Source of the DNA: Rebecca billardiae RCC1528
Lineage: Eukaryota > Haptophyta
Assembly: GCA_965240325.2 (NCBI GenBank)
Contig: OZ251223.1
Coordinates: 3,658,001-3,722,000 of the forward strand
Reading direction: 5' to 3'
DNA: 64,000 nt
The first letter of the stretch is position 1, and the number at the start of each line of letters is the position of its first letter. Made by a program: the position numbers and the translations under genes. Below, in pieces: positions 22,201 to 31,928 of this stretch. Below the pieces are notes generated by a model, which ran no database searches, was not told where the DNA came from, and worked only from the letters and a program-made list of their open reading frames with translations.

Positions 22201-22972
22201 CGCGCGGCGCGCCGCGCCACCTCGCTGGCACGTGGGCTCGGTGCGCCTGGGCCGCGCCGAGCACCCCGCACCCGGATCTCGCCCAGCTAGCTCGTCCTCG
22301 CCGCGCTCTGAGGCCCCCGTAGCAGTCGTAGCTGCTCGCCGCCGCCGCAGATCGTGAAGACCAGCTGCTGTCAGCTGCTCGCTCTGAGCCGGGACATGGG
22401 GCCGCGTGGAGGAGACGCCGTGCGGCCGGGCGCGCGCGTGCGCGTCGAGCGGCACCCGGGCGCACTGCTCACGTGTCGGCGCGCCCGCCCGGCGCGCGCA
22501 TCATCGCTCAGTCGCGCCGCTCTGCTGAGCTAGCCGCCGCTGGTCGCAGCCGTCGGCTGAGGCCGTGAGCTGCCGTAAGCTGATCTGACCCGACAAAAGT
22601 CGGCGCGCGAGCGCGCGCGCGCGGCGCGCCGCGCCACCTCGCTGGCACGTGGGCTCGGTGCGCCTGGGCCGCGCCGAGCGTCCCGCACCCCGATCGCGCC
22701 CAGCCCGCGCGTCCTCGCCGCGCTCTGAGGTCCCCGTAGCAGTCGTAGCTGCTCGCCGCCGCCGCAGATCGTGAAGACCAGTTGCTGTCAGCTGCTCGCT
22801 CTGAGCCGGGACATGGGGCCGCGTGGAGGAGGCGCCGTGCGGCCGGGCGCGCGCGCGCGCGTCGAGCGGCCCCGGGGCGCACTGCTCACGCGTCGGCGTG
22901 CCCGCCCGGCGCGCACATCATCGCTCAGTCGCGCCGCTCTGCTGAGCTAGCCGCCGCTCGTCGCAGCCGTCG
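19213..22972. repeat. tandem satellite array, copy 2
   Basis: Same nine units in the same order as 13269-17028, offset 5,944, including the three-unit higher-order pattern. Equal unit number and order is unusual for independently evolving arrays, so the duplication is either very recent or an assembly artefact. Confidence 0.9.
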
Positions 22973-23088
22973 TGAGACGTGACGTTAGACGTAGAGTAAG
23001 CTATAGCCTATAGGCTGATATGATATGACTCGAGATCTACTATACTGAGCAGCTAATAAACTATACCATCATTGTCCGACACTGCTCT

Positions 23089-24390
23089 TCAGCGCACGCG
23101 CTGCTCACCCTTGGTCTCGACGCAGTCCTGCAGCCGACGCCGATAGGATTTGAACAGCGCCTGGATGAACTTCTTGTCGTTCCGTACCTCCTCGAACTTA
23201 GCCTTCACCACCTCCTCGAACTCCTTGAAGGTTGGCCGCTGCTTGCTCGGGTTGTCGGTGCACCACTTGTGCTTCCATGCGTTGAGAAGCTGCTCCACGC
23301 GCGCCCAGACATGCTCAATGAGCGACAAGTCGGCGCTGTTCGGCGGCCAGCTACGGCCCGGCTGACCCTCGGTCGACTTGGGGCCAAGGTGTCCCTCGGG
23401 GCCAAACCGCTCGTCGAGCCATTGGCGCACAGCCAGCGCCGTGTGGGGTGAGGCACTGTCCTGCTGGAAGATCATCTGGCTGATGAAGTTGCCGAAGAGC
23501 GCCTGGGCCTCCTTGTCCAGGAAAGGCAGCACGTCGTTCAGGTACTCCTTCCAGCACACGCCACGGCACTGCTTGCCGCGACCATTCTCATGCGTGCGGC
23601 CGTGAGTGCCCGTGGCAAAATAGAGCGGCGTGATGCCGCGAGAGCAGGCGCCGGCGTAGCCATGGATCACGCAGTCACCTGCCTGGACCTGGTTCAGCTT
23701 GCGCTTGGGCTCGTCACGCAGCGTCCACGACATCACCGTGCTCCGGTTCGTGACGTCGAACTTGAAGTACTTCGAGTCGGTGAAGAACAGCCTGTCAACC
23801 ATCGCCTTGACTCTCTGCAGCCACCGTGCGAACGCCACCCGCTTCTTCGCCTGCTGAGCCGTGATCTGCTTCCTCACCTTGAGCGGCTCCCAATCCATCT
23901 TCTTCCGCGCCGCGCGGCGTAGCGTCTCGTCGGAGACGTCGAGCGCGGACGCATCGAGCGATCCAGCACCGACGGCGCGGCACGCAGCCTTCCGCACACT
24001 CTGACCAGCCGGCCCGGCGCTGAGCTCGGACGTAAGCGCCGCCTGCGCCTTGGCACTGAGGCGTGGGCGTGGACCGCGCTTCGGCTTCCCGTCAGCATCG
24101 ATGTGCCAGCCCTCCGTGTGCCAGTCCATGAACCACTTCTTCATCGTCTTCTCGGTGACCTCGGCCGACCGCGCCGCCCTCTGGAAAGCTGAGGCCAACG
24201 GAGAGCCTTCATTGAGGCACAGCACGCACGCGCCGATCGCATGGTGAAACCTCTCCGCAGGGCCCAGGGCCTTCGGGTTGTAATCCAGAGCAATACACTC
24301 CCGCGATACCCGCCTGTTCGGAGCGTAGCCGACGCGGTGGGCGCCTTTGCGCCCGCGCCGATCTTTGGGCGCGGTCGGCGCGCGGCCCAT
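23089..24390 (-). CDS. Tc1/mariner-IS630 superfamily transposase, copy 2
   Basis: 433-aa protein with the same sequence as the copy at 17145-18446: same D205, D311, E359 candidates and the same 47-residue D-E spacing. This copy sits in the complete E element, whose ends (19202 and 24868) it would presumably recognise. Upstream of its start (24391-24868) is about 480 bp of non-coding sequence that ends in the right inverted repeat; the promoter should be there. Confidence 0.92.
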   Translation of the reverse strand: MGRAPTAPKDRRGRKGAHRVGYAPNRRVSRECIALDYNPKALGPAERFHHAIGACVLCLNEGSPLASAFQRAARSAEVTEKTMKKWFMDWHTEGWHIDADGKPKRGPRPRLSAKAQAALTSELSAGPAGQSVRKAACRAVGAGSLDASALDVSDETLRRAARKKMDWEPLKVRKQITAQQAKKRVAFARWLQRVKAMVDRLFFTDSKYFKFDVTNRSTVMSWTLRDEPKRKLNQVQAGDCVIHGYAGACSRGITPLYFATGTHGRTHENGRGKQCRGVCWKEYLNDVLPFLDKEAQALFGNFISQMIFQQDSASPHTALAVRQWLDERFGPEGHLGPKSTEGQPGRSWPPNSADLSLIEHVWARVEQLLNAWKHKWCTDNPSKQRPTFKEFEEVVKAKFEEVRNDKKFIQALFKSYRRRLQDCVETKGEQRVR

Positions 24391-24868
24391 CAGCCGCCGC
24401 CGGCTGCTTGGCCACGACCGAAGATGAGTGCACGTTACGTCCCGAGCCGCCCAAAGTTGATCTTACAGCTGACGAAGCGGTGTGGCCTCTATTCGAACTC
24501 GTTCCGTCCATGGCGAGCGCCCCAGCGACGCAGCCGCCGCGTGCGCTGGGGCCGCACGCCCTCGCGGATGTGCGCTGGGCACGAGCTCGGCGCCACGGGT
24601 TGAGCTCGTCGAGCTATGACAAGCGGCGTGGCGCAAGTCCAACCCAGTGGAGGCCCCAACTGCCGGCCCCGCCGCCGCGCGGGAGCGTCCGATTAACCTC
24701 AGCTGCTCTGCGCAAGATGTGGGCTCCTGTGCCCCACCAACTCGCCGGAGGCGGACGACGCGCTGGGATCGCTGCACGGCGGGAATATCCCCGACCCATG
24801 TGGACCGACGCCGGCCTCGCTCGCCGTCGCCCTCGCCCTCGTTCCGACTTTTCTACTACCTGCTCACT

Positions 24869-25662
24869 TAGGGACCCACAAATTTAGTTGCCGGCTGCAG
24901 CAGGCACGACTTTGTCTCAGCCCGCACGCCCGCTACGCGCCGACCCGGGCAGAGCCCATCCGCCCGCGCATGCACCAGGCCCAGCCGCGTCAGTACATAC
25001 CCACCCGGCCGCGGCACCCGCGCTCTGTGCGCCACGGTGTCGATGCGCCCGGCAGTCGGTGCGCATGCACGAGCCAGCCGGCGGGCAGCTACGGGCTGGT
25101 TTTCGGCGTGGAGCGCGGTCGTGTGAGCTGCATTAATTCAGCTGACCCCCGGCTTTTGTGCATTCGGGAGTCGTGCTGCTACGGTGGGCGTGCCACGCGC
25201 CAACTCGACGCTGGCAAAATTAGGCGACGAAAGTGCACGCGCAGCCACACGCAGCCCATATTGATGCTCTCGGAGCAGGCTCGGGCATGCACTCGATCGG
25301 CTCTGGCTGACGGCAGCGCCAAGCTGGCGGCGCGGCGCGAGGGTGCATGCGTGGCGTGGGCGGAGCTACGTCGCACACGCACCGCGCGGCGCGCGGCTCA
25401 GCGCACGGAGGCTGCCGACAGCCGGCGGCACGCAGGCAGGTCTGCTCGCCGCCAGTCGAGCTCGCCGGCCGCCGGGTACCAAACGTCAACCCAGGATGCA
25501 CAGCCACGCCTATTTGCGAGGACTCGAGCAATCGGGTCCGGGCGCACCTCATGTGCACGGCAGTGGAGTGGGCCAAGTACGCCCCTGGTATGGTGGCGCG
25601 CCGCTGCTTTGCTGCGCTGATATGGCGAACAATGTCGGGAGGCTTAAACTTGTGAGGGACTA
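24869..25662. repeat. F repeat, copy 3
   Basis: Full 794-bp F copy, offset 12,405 from copy 1, no mismatch found by eye. Its right end (GAGGGACTATAATC) meets unique host DNA 187 bp upstream of the BOP1 start codon, so F may supply or disrupt part of that promoter. Confidence 0.8.
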
Positions 25663-25849
25663 TAATCACGCCTTAACCAAGTGTGCACGTTAAATCATAG
25701 TACAGTTTATTCCTTTACGTTTTGAAAAGGCTTTCGACCGTGTCTTGGAGTGTCACGTGCTCACGGCCAGGAGTCACGACCGCGACCGCCATCGTCGCCA
25801 CGTTGCCCGGGCGGCCCTGGGCACACGCGATCGCACTCGTCGCGTGCAC

Positions 25850-28439
25850 ATGCGCGATCGACACGGCGCTGGCGACATGCGCGAGAAGAAGGAGAAGAAA
25901 TCGGGGCTGAAGCGTGCACGACGCGCTTCAGAGCGCTCGGATGAGGACGGAGAGGACGGCGGGCGCCCTGACGCCGCGGTCGATGGCGCTGGCGCGCGGC
26001 CACGGCAGCCGGTCGGTACAGCCGTGGCAGTGCACTCGGCAGCAGCTCGGGATCGCGCCGAGGCCGCCGACGAGCCCGCCGCGGCGGAGGTCGATGCGGC
26101 GGCGGAGGAGTCGGACTCGGACGACGATGGCGTGCGCAACACGATCGGCGACGTGCCGATCGAGTGGTACGACGACTACGACCACATCGGGTACACACTC
26201 GACGGGAAGCGCTTTGCGCGCCCGCCGCAGCGCGACGAGCTGGACGCGCTGATCGAGCGGTACGACAAGGGCTCGGCGCGCACGGTGTACGACGCGTTGC
26301 ATGGCGAGTACGTCACGCTCACCGACGACGACGTCAACCTCATCCGGCGCATCCAGGCCGGGCAGTACCCGGACCCGCACTTTGATCCGTTCCCTGCGCC
26401 GGTCGAGCTGGCGCCCGTGCAGACTGAGCCGATGTGGAGCCGTCCGGCGCCCAAGTCGCGCTTCCTGCCGTCGAAGTGGGAGCGGAAGCGCGTCGTCCGC
26501 CTCGTGCGCGCGATGCGCTCCGAGGCGTACCAAAAGTCCATCGCCGCGCAGCGCGCGCAGAAGGAGGCGCAGCGGCCCGACTACAACTACGCGATCTGGG
26601 ACGAGACGCTCGAGGACCTGACGCGCGAGCAGCGGCGGATGCACAAGCGGCTGCTGGCGCCGAAGCTGCCGCCGCCGACGAACGCCGAGTCGTACAACCC
26701 GCCGGCGGAGTACCTCTTCACGCCCGAGGAGGAGGAGGAGTGGCGCAACACCGACCCGTCCGACCGCACGCTCGGGTTTGTGCCGCGCAAGTTCGACTCC
26801 CTCCGGCGCGTGCCCGCGTACGAGCAGCTGGCGAGCGAGCGGTTCCAGCGCTGCCTCGACCTGTACCTGTGCCCGCGCACGCAGCGCACGCGGCTGCAGA
26901 TCGAGCCGGACTCGCTGCTGCCGCAGCTCCCCGACCTCTCGCAGCTCGAGCCCTACCCGAAGCGGCTCACCACGACGTACCGCGGGCACGAGGGCCGCGT
27001 GCGCACGCTCTCGGTGCACCCGGCGGGCGAGTGGCTCGCGTCGGGCGGCGACGACGGCACCGTGCGGCTGTGGGAGGTGGCGACGGGGCGGTGCGTGGGC
27101 GAGTGGGCGCTCGCGCGCGCGGCCGACGCGGCCGACGTCGACGCCGGCGCTGCCGACGCGCCCGATGCCATCCACCGCGTCGCCTTCGCCCCGGACTCTG
27201 CGCGCTACCTGCTGGCCGTCTCGGTCGGATCGCGCGTGCTGCTGCTGTCGGCGGCCGGCCTCGCGCCCGCGCGCGCGGGGATGGACGCGGCCGCGGACGA
27301 CGCGGCGGTGGGCGAGGCGCCGGCGGCGGCCGGGCCGAGCGTGCTCGCGTGGCGGCACGAGTCGGTGCCCACGCCGCGCCTGCGCGTCGGGCGCGCCGGG
27401 GCCAACGGCCAGGGGGCGGCCGGCGGCGGCACGACCCACGCGCTGTGCATTCCGCACGCCAAGCCGGCGCGCGTGCTCGCCTGGCACCCCCGGTGCGACT
27501 ACCTCGCGACGGTGGTGCCAGAGGGCGGCGCGAAGGCCGTGCTGCTCTCGCAGGTCTCGCGCCGCGTGACGCAGCAGCCGTTCGGCAAGAGCAAGGGACG
27601 CGTCGAGTCAGGTGCGCGCGCCGCGCCCGAGCCCCGTCCTGGAGAGCACTGCAGAGCGGGGAGCGGATGAATCACGCTTCACACACACGCGCGCGCGCAC
27701 ACACACGCACGCACACGCGCCGCGCGATCGCGCGCGCCGCTCGGCCTCGCGCGCGCGCCTGGCCCTGACGGTGCCGCCCCCGCTCCGCGCCCTCGCGCGT
27801 CGCGCGTGCGCAGTGCTCTTCCACCCGAGCAAGCCGCACCTCTTCGTCGCGACGCAGCGGCAGGTGCGGCTGTACGACTTGGTCAAGCAGCAGCTGATCA
27901 AGAAGCTGAGCGTTGGCGTGCAGTGGGTGTCGACGATGGCGCTGCACCCGGGCGGGGACAACCTGCTGGTCGGCTCGTACGACAAGCGCGTCGCCTGGTT
28001 CGACCTCGACCTCTCGACCACGCCGTACAAAACGCTGCGGTGCGGGCGCGCGCGAGACGCAACGAGCCCAGCGCCGCGCCCCCGCGGCGTGCTCGGCTGA
28101 GATGCGCGCCCGCGACTTATGGCTCCCGCGCGCTGCGCCCACGCCGTCCCGCGCTGCGCACACGTCCTCGTCAGGCCGCACACGCTCGCAGTGCGCGCGG
28201 TCGCGTTCCACCCCACTCTGCCGCTCTTCGCCTCCTCGTCGGACGACCTCGGCGTGCAGGTGTACCACGGGCAGGTCTTCAACGACCTCGACTCGAACGC
28301 GATGCTCGTGCCGCTCAAGCGCATCGAGGCGCACCAGAGCTCGGCCTCGGGCCTGGGCGCCCTCGATTGCGCGTTCCACCCGCATCAGCCGTGGCTCTTC
28401 AGCTGCGGCGCAGATGGGACTGTGCGACTGTACACATAA
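25850..28439 (+). CDS. BOP1: BOP1/Erb1 ribosome biogenesis protein
   Basis: Three exons, 25850-27611, 27814-28039 and 28175-28439, give a 750-aa protein, close to the 746 aa of human BOP1. BOP1/Erb1 is the nucleolar scaffold of the PeBoW complex (with Pes1 and WDR12), needed for 27S/32S pre-rRNA processing and 60S subunit assembly. Seen: a basic then acidic N-terminus ([24 protein letters not shown]), the BOP1NT domain with [17 protein letters not shown] and DPHFDPFP, then C-terminal WD40 repeats that start at [35 protein letters not shown]. The first intron joins GRVES to [15 protein letters not shown], a junction conserved in the family; the second joins YKTLR to [13 protein letters not shown]. 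Both donors are GTGCG type. 25850 is the first ATG after repeat F; an alternative start is 25877. Confidence 0.96.
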
Positions 28440-29706
28440 CTCATAAACTGGATCTAGCTGGCAGCAGACGCCAGCAGAGACTGTGTCAGAGCCGTAATCC
28501 GTATCCCGGTTAATGAGACTGATGATCGAGTCATCAGCAATGACAATCATCATTCGTAAATATGACGACGACGACATCAGCATAATACTTCGTCCTAATT
28601 AAATGTTACCGGTACCATCAATATATGCCGATGAGTCAATTATTATTATGAGTGAGCCCGCGCGCCAGGCTGACCAGGGCCGCGCGCCTGCGTAGTTAGC
28701 CTGCGGCCGAACCAGATCACACTTCACTGATGAACTACCTGACGACTGACTGCCGCGCTGACCGGGCAGGAACTAATATAACGACTTGCCTCGGCTAGTT
28801 ACTCTAGAGAGAGAGAGGGAGAGAGAGAGAGAGAGAGAGATCGAGTGTTTATACGTTAGTCATCAATAATCGTAGTCGCTGTCGAGTCACGACCTCGCGG
28901 CCCTCGGTCGCGCGGGTCGGAACTTAGTAGTCGGAACTGACCGATCACGGTCACTGGATCATCAGCCATCAGCTGCTAGTTCAGTAGCTACTAGTACTAG
29001 GCACTAGCTAGGCGCGGGGTCATCCATAACTGGCATAAGGCCCGACCGACTAGCTAGCCCACCAAACTCACATCAGTCACTCACAGTGATCAGATGTTGA
29101 CTATGACGCGGCTCTCGGACTCGGTCTCGGACAGTGCGCGTGCATTAAGGTCTTGCCGAAGCGCGCAGTCGTCTGCTTCAGTGATTGACGATTGAGTGTC
29201 TGACGGTGCCGATATGCATGCGCCCAATGGCACTCTGACGCGGGCGTCCTTGAACTCTCCAACTCCAACTTCCAAGGCCCGGAAGGCCAGATCGCCCCCG
29301 CGGTCGCGGGACTCCGGACTGCGCGCCCGTCCCCGACCCCGTGCCAGGGGTGGGTGGTTTGGGCATCAGTTGAGGCCACCCATAACTAGCCGCCCATCCC
29401 CGCCCATATTCAAATACAGTCAAGTGCGGAGTGCTGAATACTGCATCCGCCGACTCAAATACTCATTGATGAGTGATTTCAGTGAAGCGTGGTGCCCACA
29501 GCAGGCCACAGCTCGCCGCCGGGGCAGCCGTGCTCGGGCTCTCCTTGTTTGCCAGTGCCTGGCGGCAGGCGATGCGATGAGATGAATCGCCACCTCTTCT
29601 CACGCGCAAGACCTGGCGTGAAACCTGGGCTGCTTGCACGGGAACGTGGCCTTCCATGATGGGCGCTCATGCCGATTGTGTGCTGCGCCGCCAGGGACAC
29701 GCGACG
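28440..29706. other. gene-free interval
   Basis: Mixed AT-rich and GC-rich sequence with many short CTAG/ACTAGT motifs and a GA microsatellite. No protein-like frame. Confidence 0.5.
28806..28840. repeat. GA microsatellite
   Basis: About 35 bp of GA repeats broken once by GGG. Confidence 0.95.
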
Positions 29707-30120
29707 TCAACTCGACGGTGGGTCCTTCTTGTATGTGTTGGCATATGCGTACACGACGTAGTTGCTGATCGCGCGCATCGCCGCCTCCTTCTGCTCGACG
29801 ATCTTTGCCGGGTCCTTCTCGCCCGCGTTCTTCCGAAACTCCGCTCGTGCGATCGCCCGCATGGCGTCACCCTTGGCACTGCGTGCCGCAATGTGGTACG
29901 TCAGCCGCATCACGTCGCGGTAAAGGCGCTTCGTCGGCGGCTGCTGAGCCGCCCGTGTGGCGAGGTCGTCGTCTGTCGATGCGTCGCTTGTGCTCAGACG
30001 TCGCGATAACGCGCCCACCGCGTGCCGCTGAGCAGCAGAGAGCGCTCTCCGACACGTGGTCCACGATCGGTATGGTTGGAGTGCCATCGTGACGCGGTGC
30101 TGATTATTTTCGGCGCGCAT
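29707..30120 (-). CDS. LYR-motif (Complex1_LYR) mitochondrial protein
   Basis: Predicted 137-aa protein, or 126 aa from a second ATG at 30087. It carries the LYR signature in KRLYRDVMRLTYH, followed by the helical R..FRKNAGEKDPAKI...KEAAMRAISNYV block typical of Complex1_LYR proteins. LYR proteins work inside mitochondria as acyl-ACP-binding assembly factors or subunits of respiratory complexes and Fe-S delivery. The N-terminus (MALQPYRSWTTCRRALSAAQRHAVGALSRRLS) is Arg/Ala/Ser-rich and free of acidic residues for 32 residues, as expected of a mitochondrial presequence. Which LYRM member it is cannot be settled by eye. The start lies 113 bp from a divergent gene that probably begins at 30234. 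Confidence 0.82.
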   Translation of the reverse strand: MRAENNQHRVTMALQPYRSWTTCRRALSAAQRHAVGALSRRLSTSDASTDDDLATRAAQQPPTKRLYRDVMRLTYHIAARSAKGDAMRAIARAEFRKNAGEKDPAKIVEQKEAAMRAISNYVVYAYANTYKKDPPSS

Positions 30121-30233
30121 TTTGAAAATAATCCCGACGCGAAATGACGCCGCCGGCTGGCCTCGTGCCTTCCCGCGCGACCGTCCAGGAGACGAAGCAG
30201 CGGTGCCAGCCGACCCGGCGCGGGCAGGTAGCG

Positions 30234-31199
30234 ATGGGGTACCTGCTCGGCGTGTGCCTTACGGCCATGTGCTCGAGCGCGCAGGCGCTCGCCCATGGGC
30301 CCATCGTGCGCTCGCGCTGGCCGGTGGCACTGTGCACGCATCCGGCCGCCGCATGCCGCGTGCAGCCTACGCTTATGCTGGCCGACAGGCCCCCATCGAA
30401 CGCTGGGGCTCGCGCACCGAGGCGAGCTCCACGTGGACAGTCCTCCTCGCGCGCGGGCTCGGGCGCGCCGGCCGCAGGGCGTGCCCCGCGTCGCGGGCGC
30501 CCACCGCGGGCGGCCGGCCCTGGGGCAGCTGGGCGAGGCCGGAGGCGACAGGACCAAAGGGTACGGGAGCCCGAGTTCTCGGTGACGGCGGACACGCTGC
30601 CCTCGAATCTGAGCTACGTCCCCGAGAGCGAGATGAACGCCCTCTTCAGAGAGGCCGCGCTGCGTGCTGGGCACGACGAGCAAACGGCGGCTGTGCTCAC
30701 ACGTGCGCGCACGCGCTGTGCGCATCGCATTGGCGCGCGGCACCACCACACGCGGCTCACCGTCCGCCATCGTCCGTGCGCCTGGATCCGCGGTGCAGGC
30801 TGCGCGCTCAACATGTACTCGCTCGGCTGCGGCTACCACCCCTCCGTGATGAAGCGCATCGGCGCGGTGCTGGAGCCACACGTGGGCTCGTCCGAGCGCT
30901 GGGCAGTTGTGCTCTGGAAGGTGCGCGGGATCGGAGGCCGCGGGGCGTGGGCGGGCTGCGGGGGGGCGGGGGCGGTGGGCACGGCGCTCACGCGTGTCTG
31001 GAGCATGCGGCGGGACTGACGCACCCGCTCCACGCCGCGCCCTGCTCAGGTCATCCAGCGCGAGCTGCCCAAGCTGCGCGGCAACTGCCTTCCCATCGTG
31101 CCAGTCGGCGCGGGCCTCGGCGGCGAGGCGGATGGCTCGGCGCCCTCGCCTGCCGCGGTCAAGCCTGACGCGGCGGAGGAGAACCAGGCCAATGCATAG
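30234..31199 (+). CDS. unrecognised signal-peptide protein, probably spliced
   Basis: I do not recognise this protein. The open frame begins at an ATG at 30144, and a second ATG at 30234 starts a good signal-peptide-like segment (GYLLGVCLTAMCSSAQALA). A long Arg/Pro/Gly-rich stretch follows, which could be disordered or an unrecognised intron. Then comes a more protein-like part: SVTADTLPSNLSYVPESEMNALFREAALRAGHDEQTAAVLT, then CALNMYSLGCGYHPSVMKRIGAVLEPHV, then after splicing VIQRELPKLRGNCLPIVPVG. I propose introns 30703-30798 (donor GTGCGC) and 30921-31049 (donor GTGCGC, acceptor CTGCTCAG). The last exon 31050-31199 keeps frame to a TAG. A secreted or plastid-targeted product is inferred from the N-terminus only. 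Confidence 0.5.
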
Positions 31200-31928
31200 G
31201 CGCTCGCAGCGCCGACGGAGCGCAATGCGGCTCTGGCGGGAGATCCGCGGGCCGTGTGCTCTGCAGGCTGTGTCGTGCATACATTGCGCGGAGCGGAGGC
31301 CAAAGACTCATGGATCCATTGCATTGGCCATGCATCATTATGATGCATTGAGGCTCCCAACGCCCCGCGCTGCCTGCCAACGCCCGCCTCAGGGTGACCA
31401 CGACCTCGGGGCGGGCAACCGCGTGGCGGCCGATGGCCACGTCGTGATCATGCTCCTCCCACGCAGTCTGCTCTGGCTCCGCGCATTATAATATTACTGC
31501 GCCGGCGCCGACAGACTGCGGCATAAGACAGGCGTCACACTCGTAACTCACAGTCACACTCGGCGTGACAGCGTCAGCGTCGCCGGTCTCGCCGGACATC
31601 GTCACTCGGTCGTCAGGCTTTGAGACTGATGAGGACATCGTCGTCCGAAAAAGATGTGTTGTCTGCCATCGTCACTCATCACCGGCACTAACCGTCGAAC
31701 ACGGTCGACCGTCGACTCGGTCGAGTGTGGCAGTACCGTGATGCCGTGACGTCGTCGATCGCAGCCGGTACCGGGTGTCGTGAGGAGACGGGTTCGTCAC
31801 TTCGTCGACGAAATGTCAAATGTGCGCCTCGCGAGCGTTGGCCCCTCGCCCCGGCCGGGCTGCACCGGAGACCATCACTGCAAGGCGGCCGGCCGCGCGC
31901 GGGAAAACCTCGGCGCCCTCCAATCGCG
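31200..31928. other. intergenic / 5' region of Rieske gene
   Basis: No gene seen. The reading frame of the downstream Rieske gene stays open up to 31725 without an ATG, so part of this may be 5' UTR. Confidence 0.45.

Larger units (their letters stand above)
19202..24868. mobile_element. E element copy 2, complete, 5.67 kb
   Basis: Complete copy between two TA dinucleotides. The left end reads TA|AGTGAGCAG and the right end CTGCTCACT|TA, a 9-bp perfect terminal inverted repeat with TA on each side, as expected for Tc1/mariner insertion. It contains the nine-unit satellite and a full transposase gene. Both boundaries abut F, so E sits exactly between two F copies. Confidence 0.72.
12464..25662. 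mobile_element. composite F-E-F-E-F mobile region
   Basis: Three copies of a 794-bp sequence (F) alternate with two copies of a satellite-carrying mariner-type element (E). The outer ends are TA-flanked: TATAGGGACC on the left and GGGACTATAATC on the right. Positions 13025-18768 equal 18969-24712 at a constant offset of 5,944, and 12464-13257 equals 24869-25662 at an offset of 12,405; I found no mismatches. A 200-N gap interrupts the first E and the middle F. The two E copies may be a true tandem array or one locus assembled twice. Confidence 0.75.

Noticed and set aside
12464-25662. F as a long terminal repeat of a retrotransposon
   Set aside because: Direct repeats flank an internal element, but there is no reverse transcriptase, integrase, primer-binding site or TG...CA ends. 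The internal gene is a DDE cut-and-paste transposase.
25928-27487. 519-codon minus-strand frame opposite BOP1
   Set aside because: Shadow frame of a high-GC gene. The BOP1 reading has conserved domains and the correct length after splicing; this one has none.
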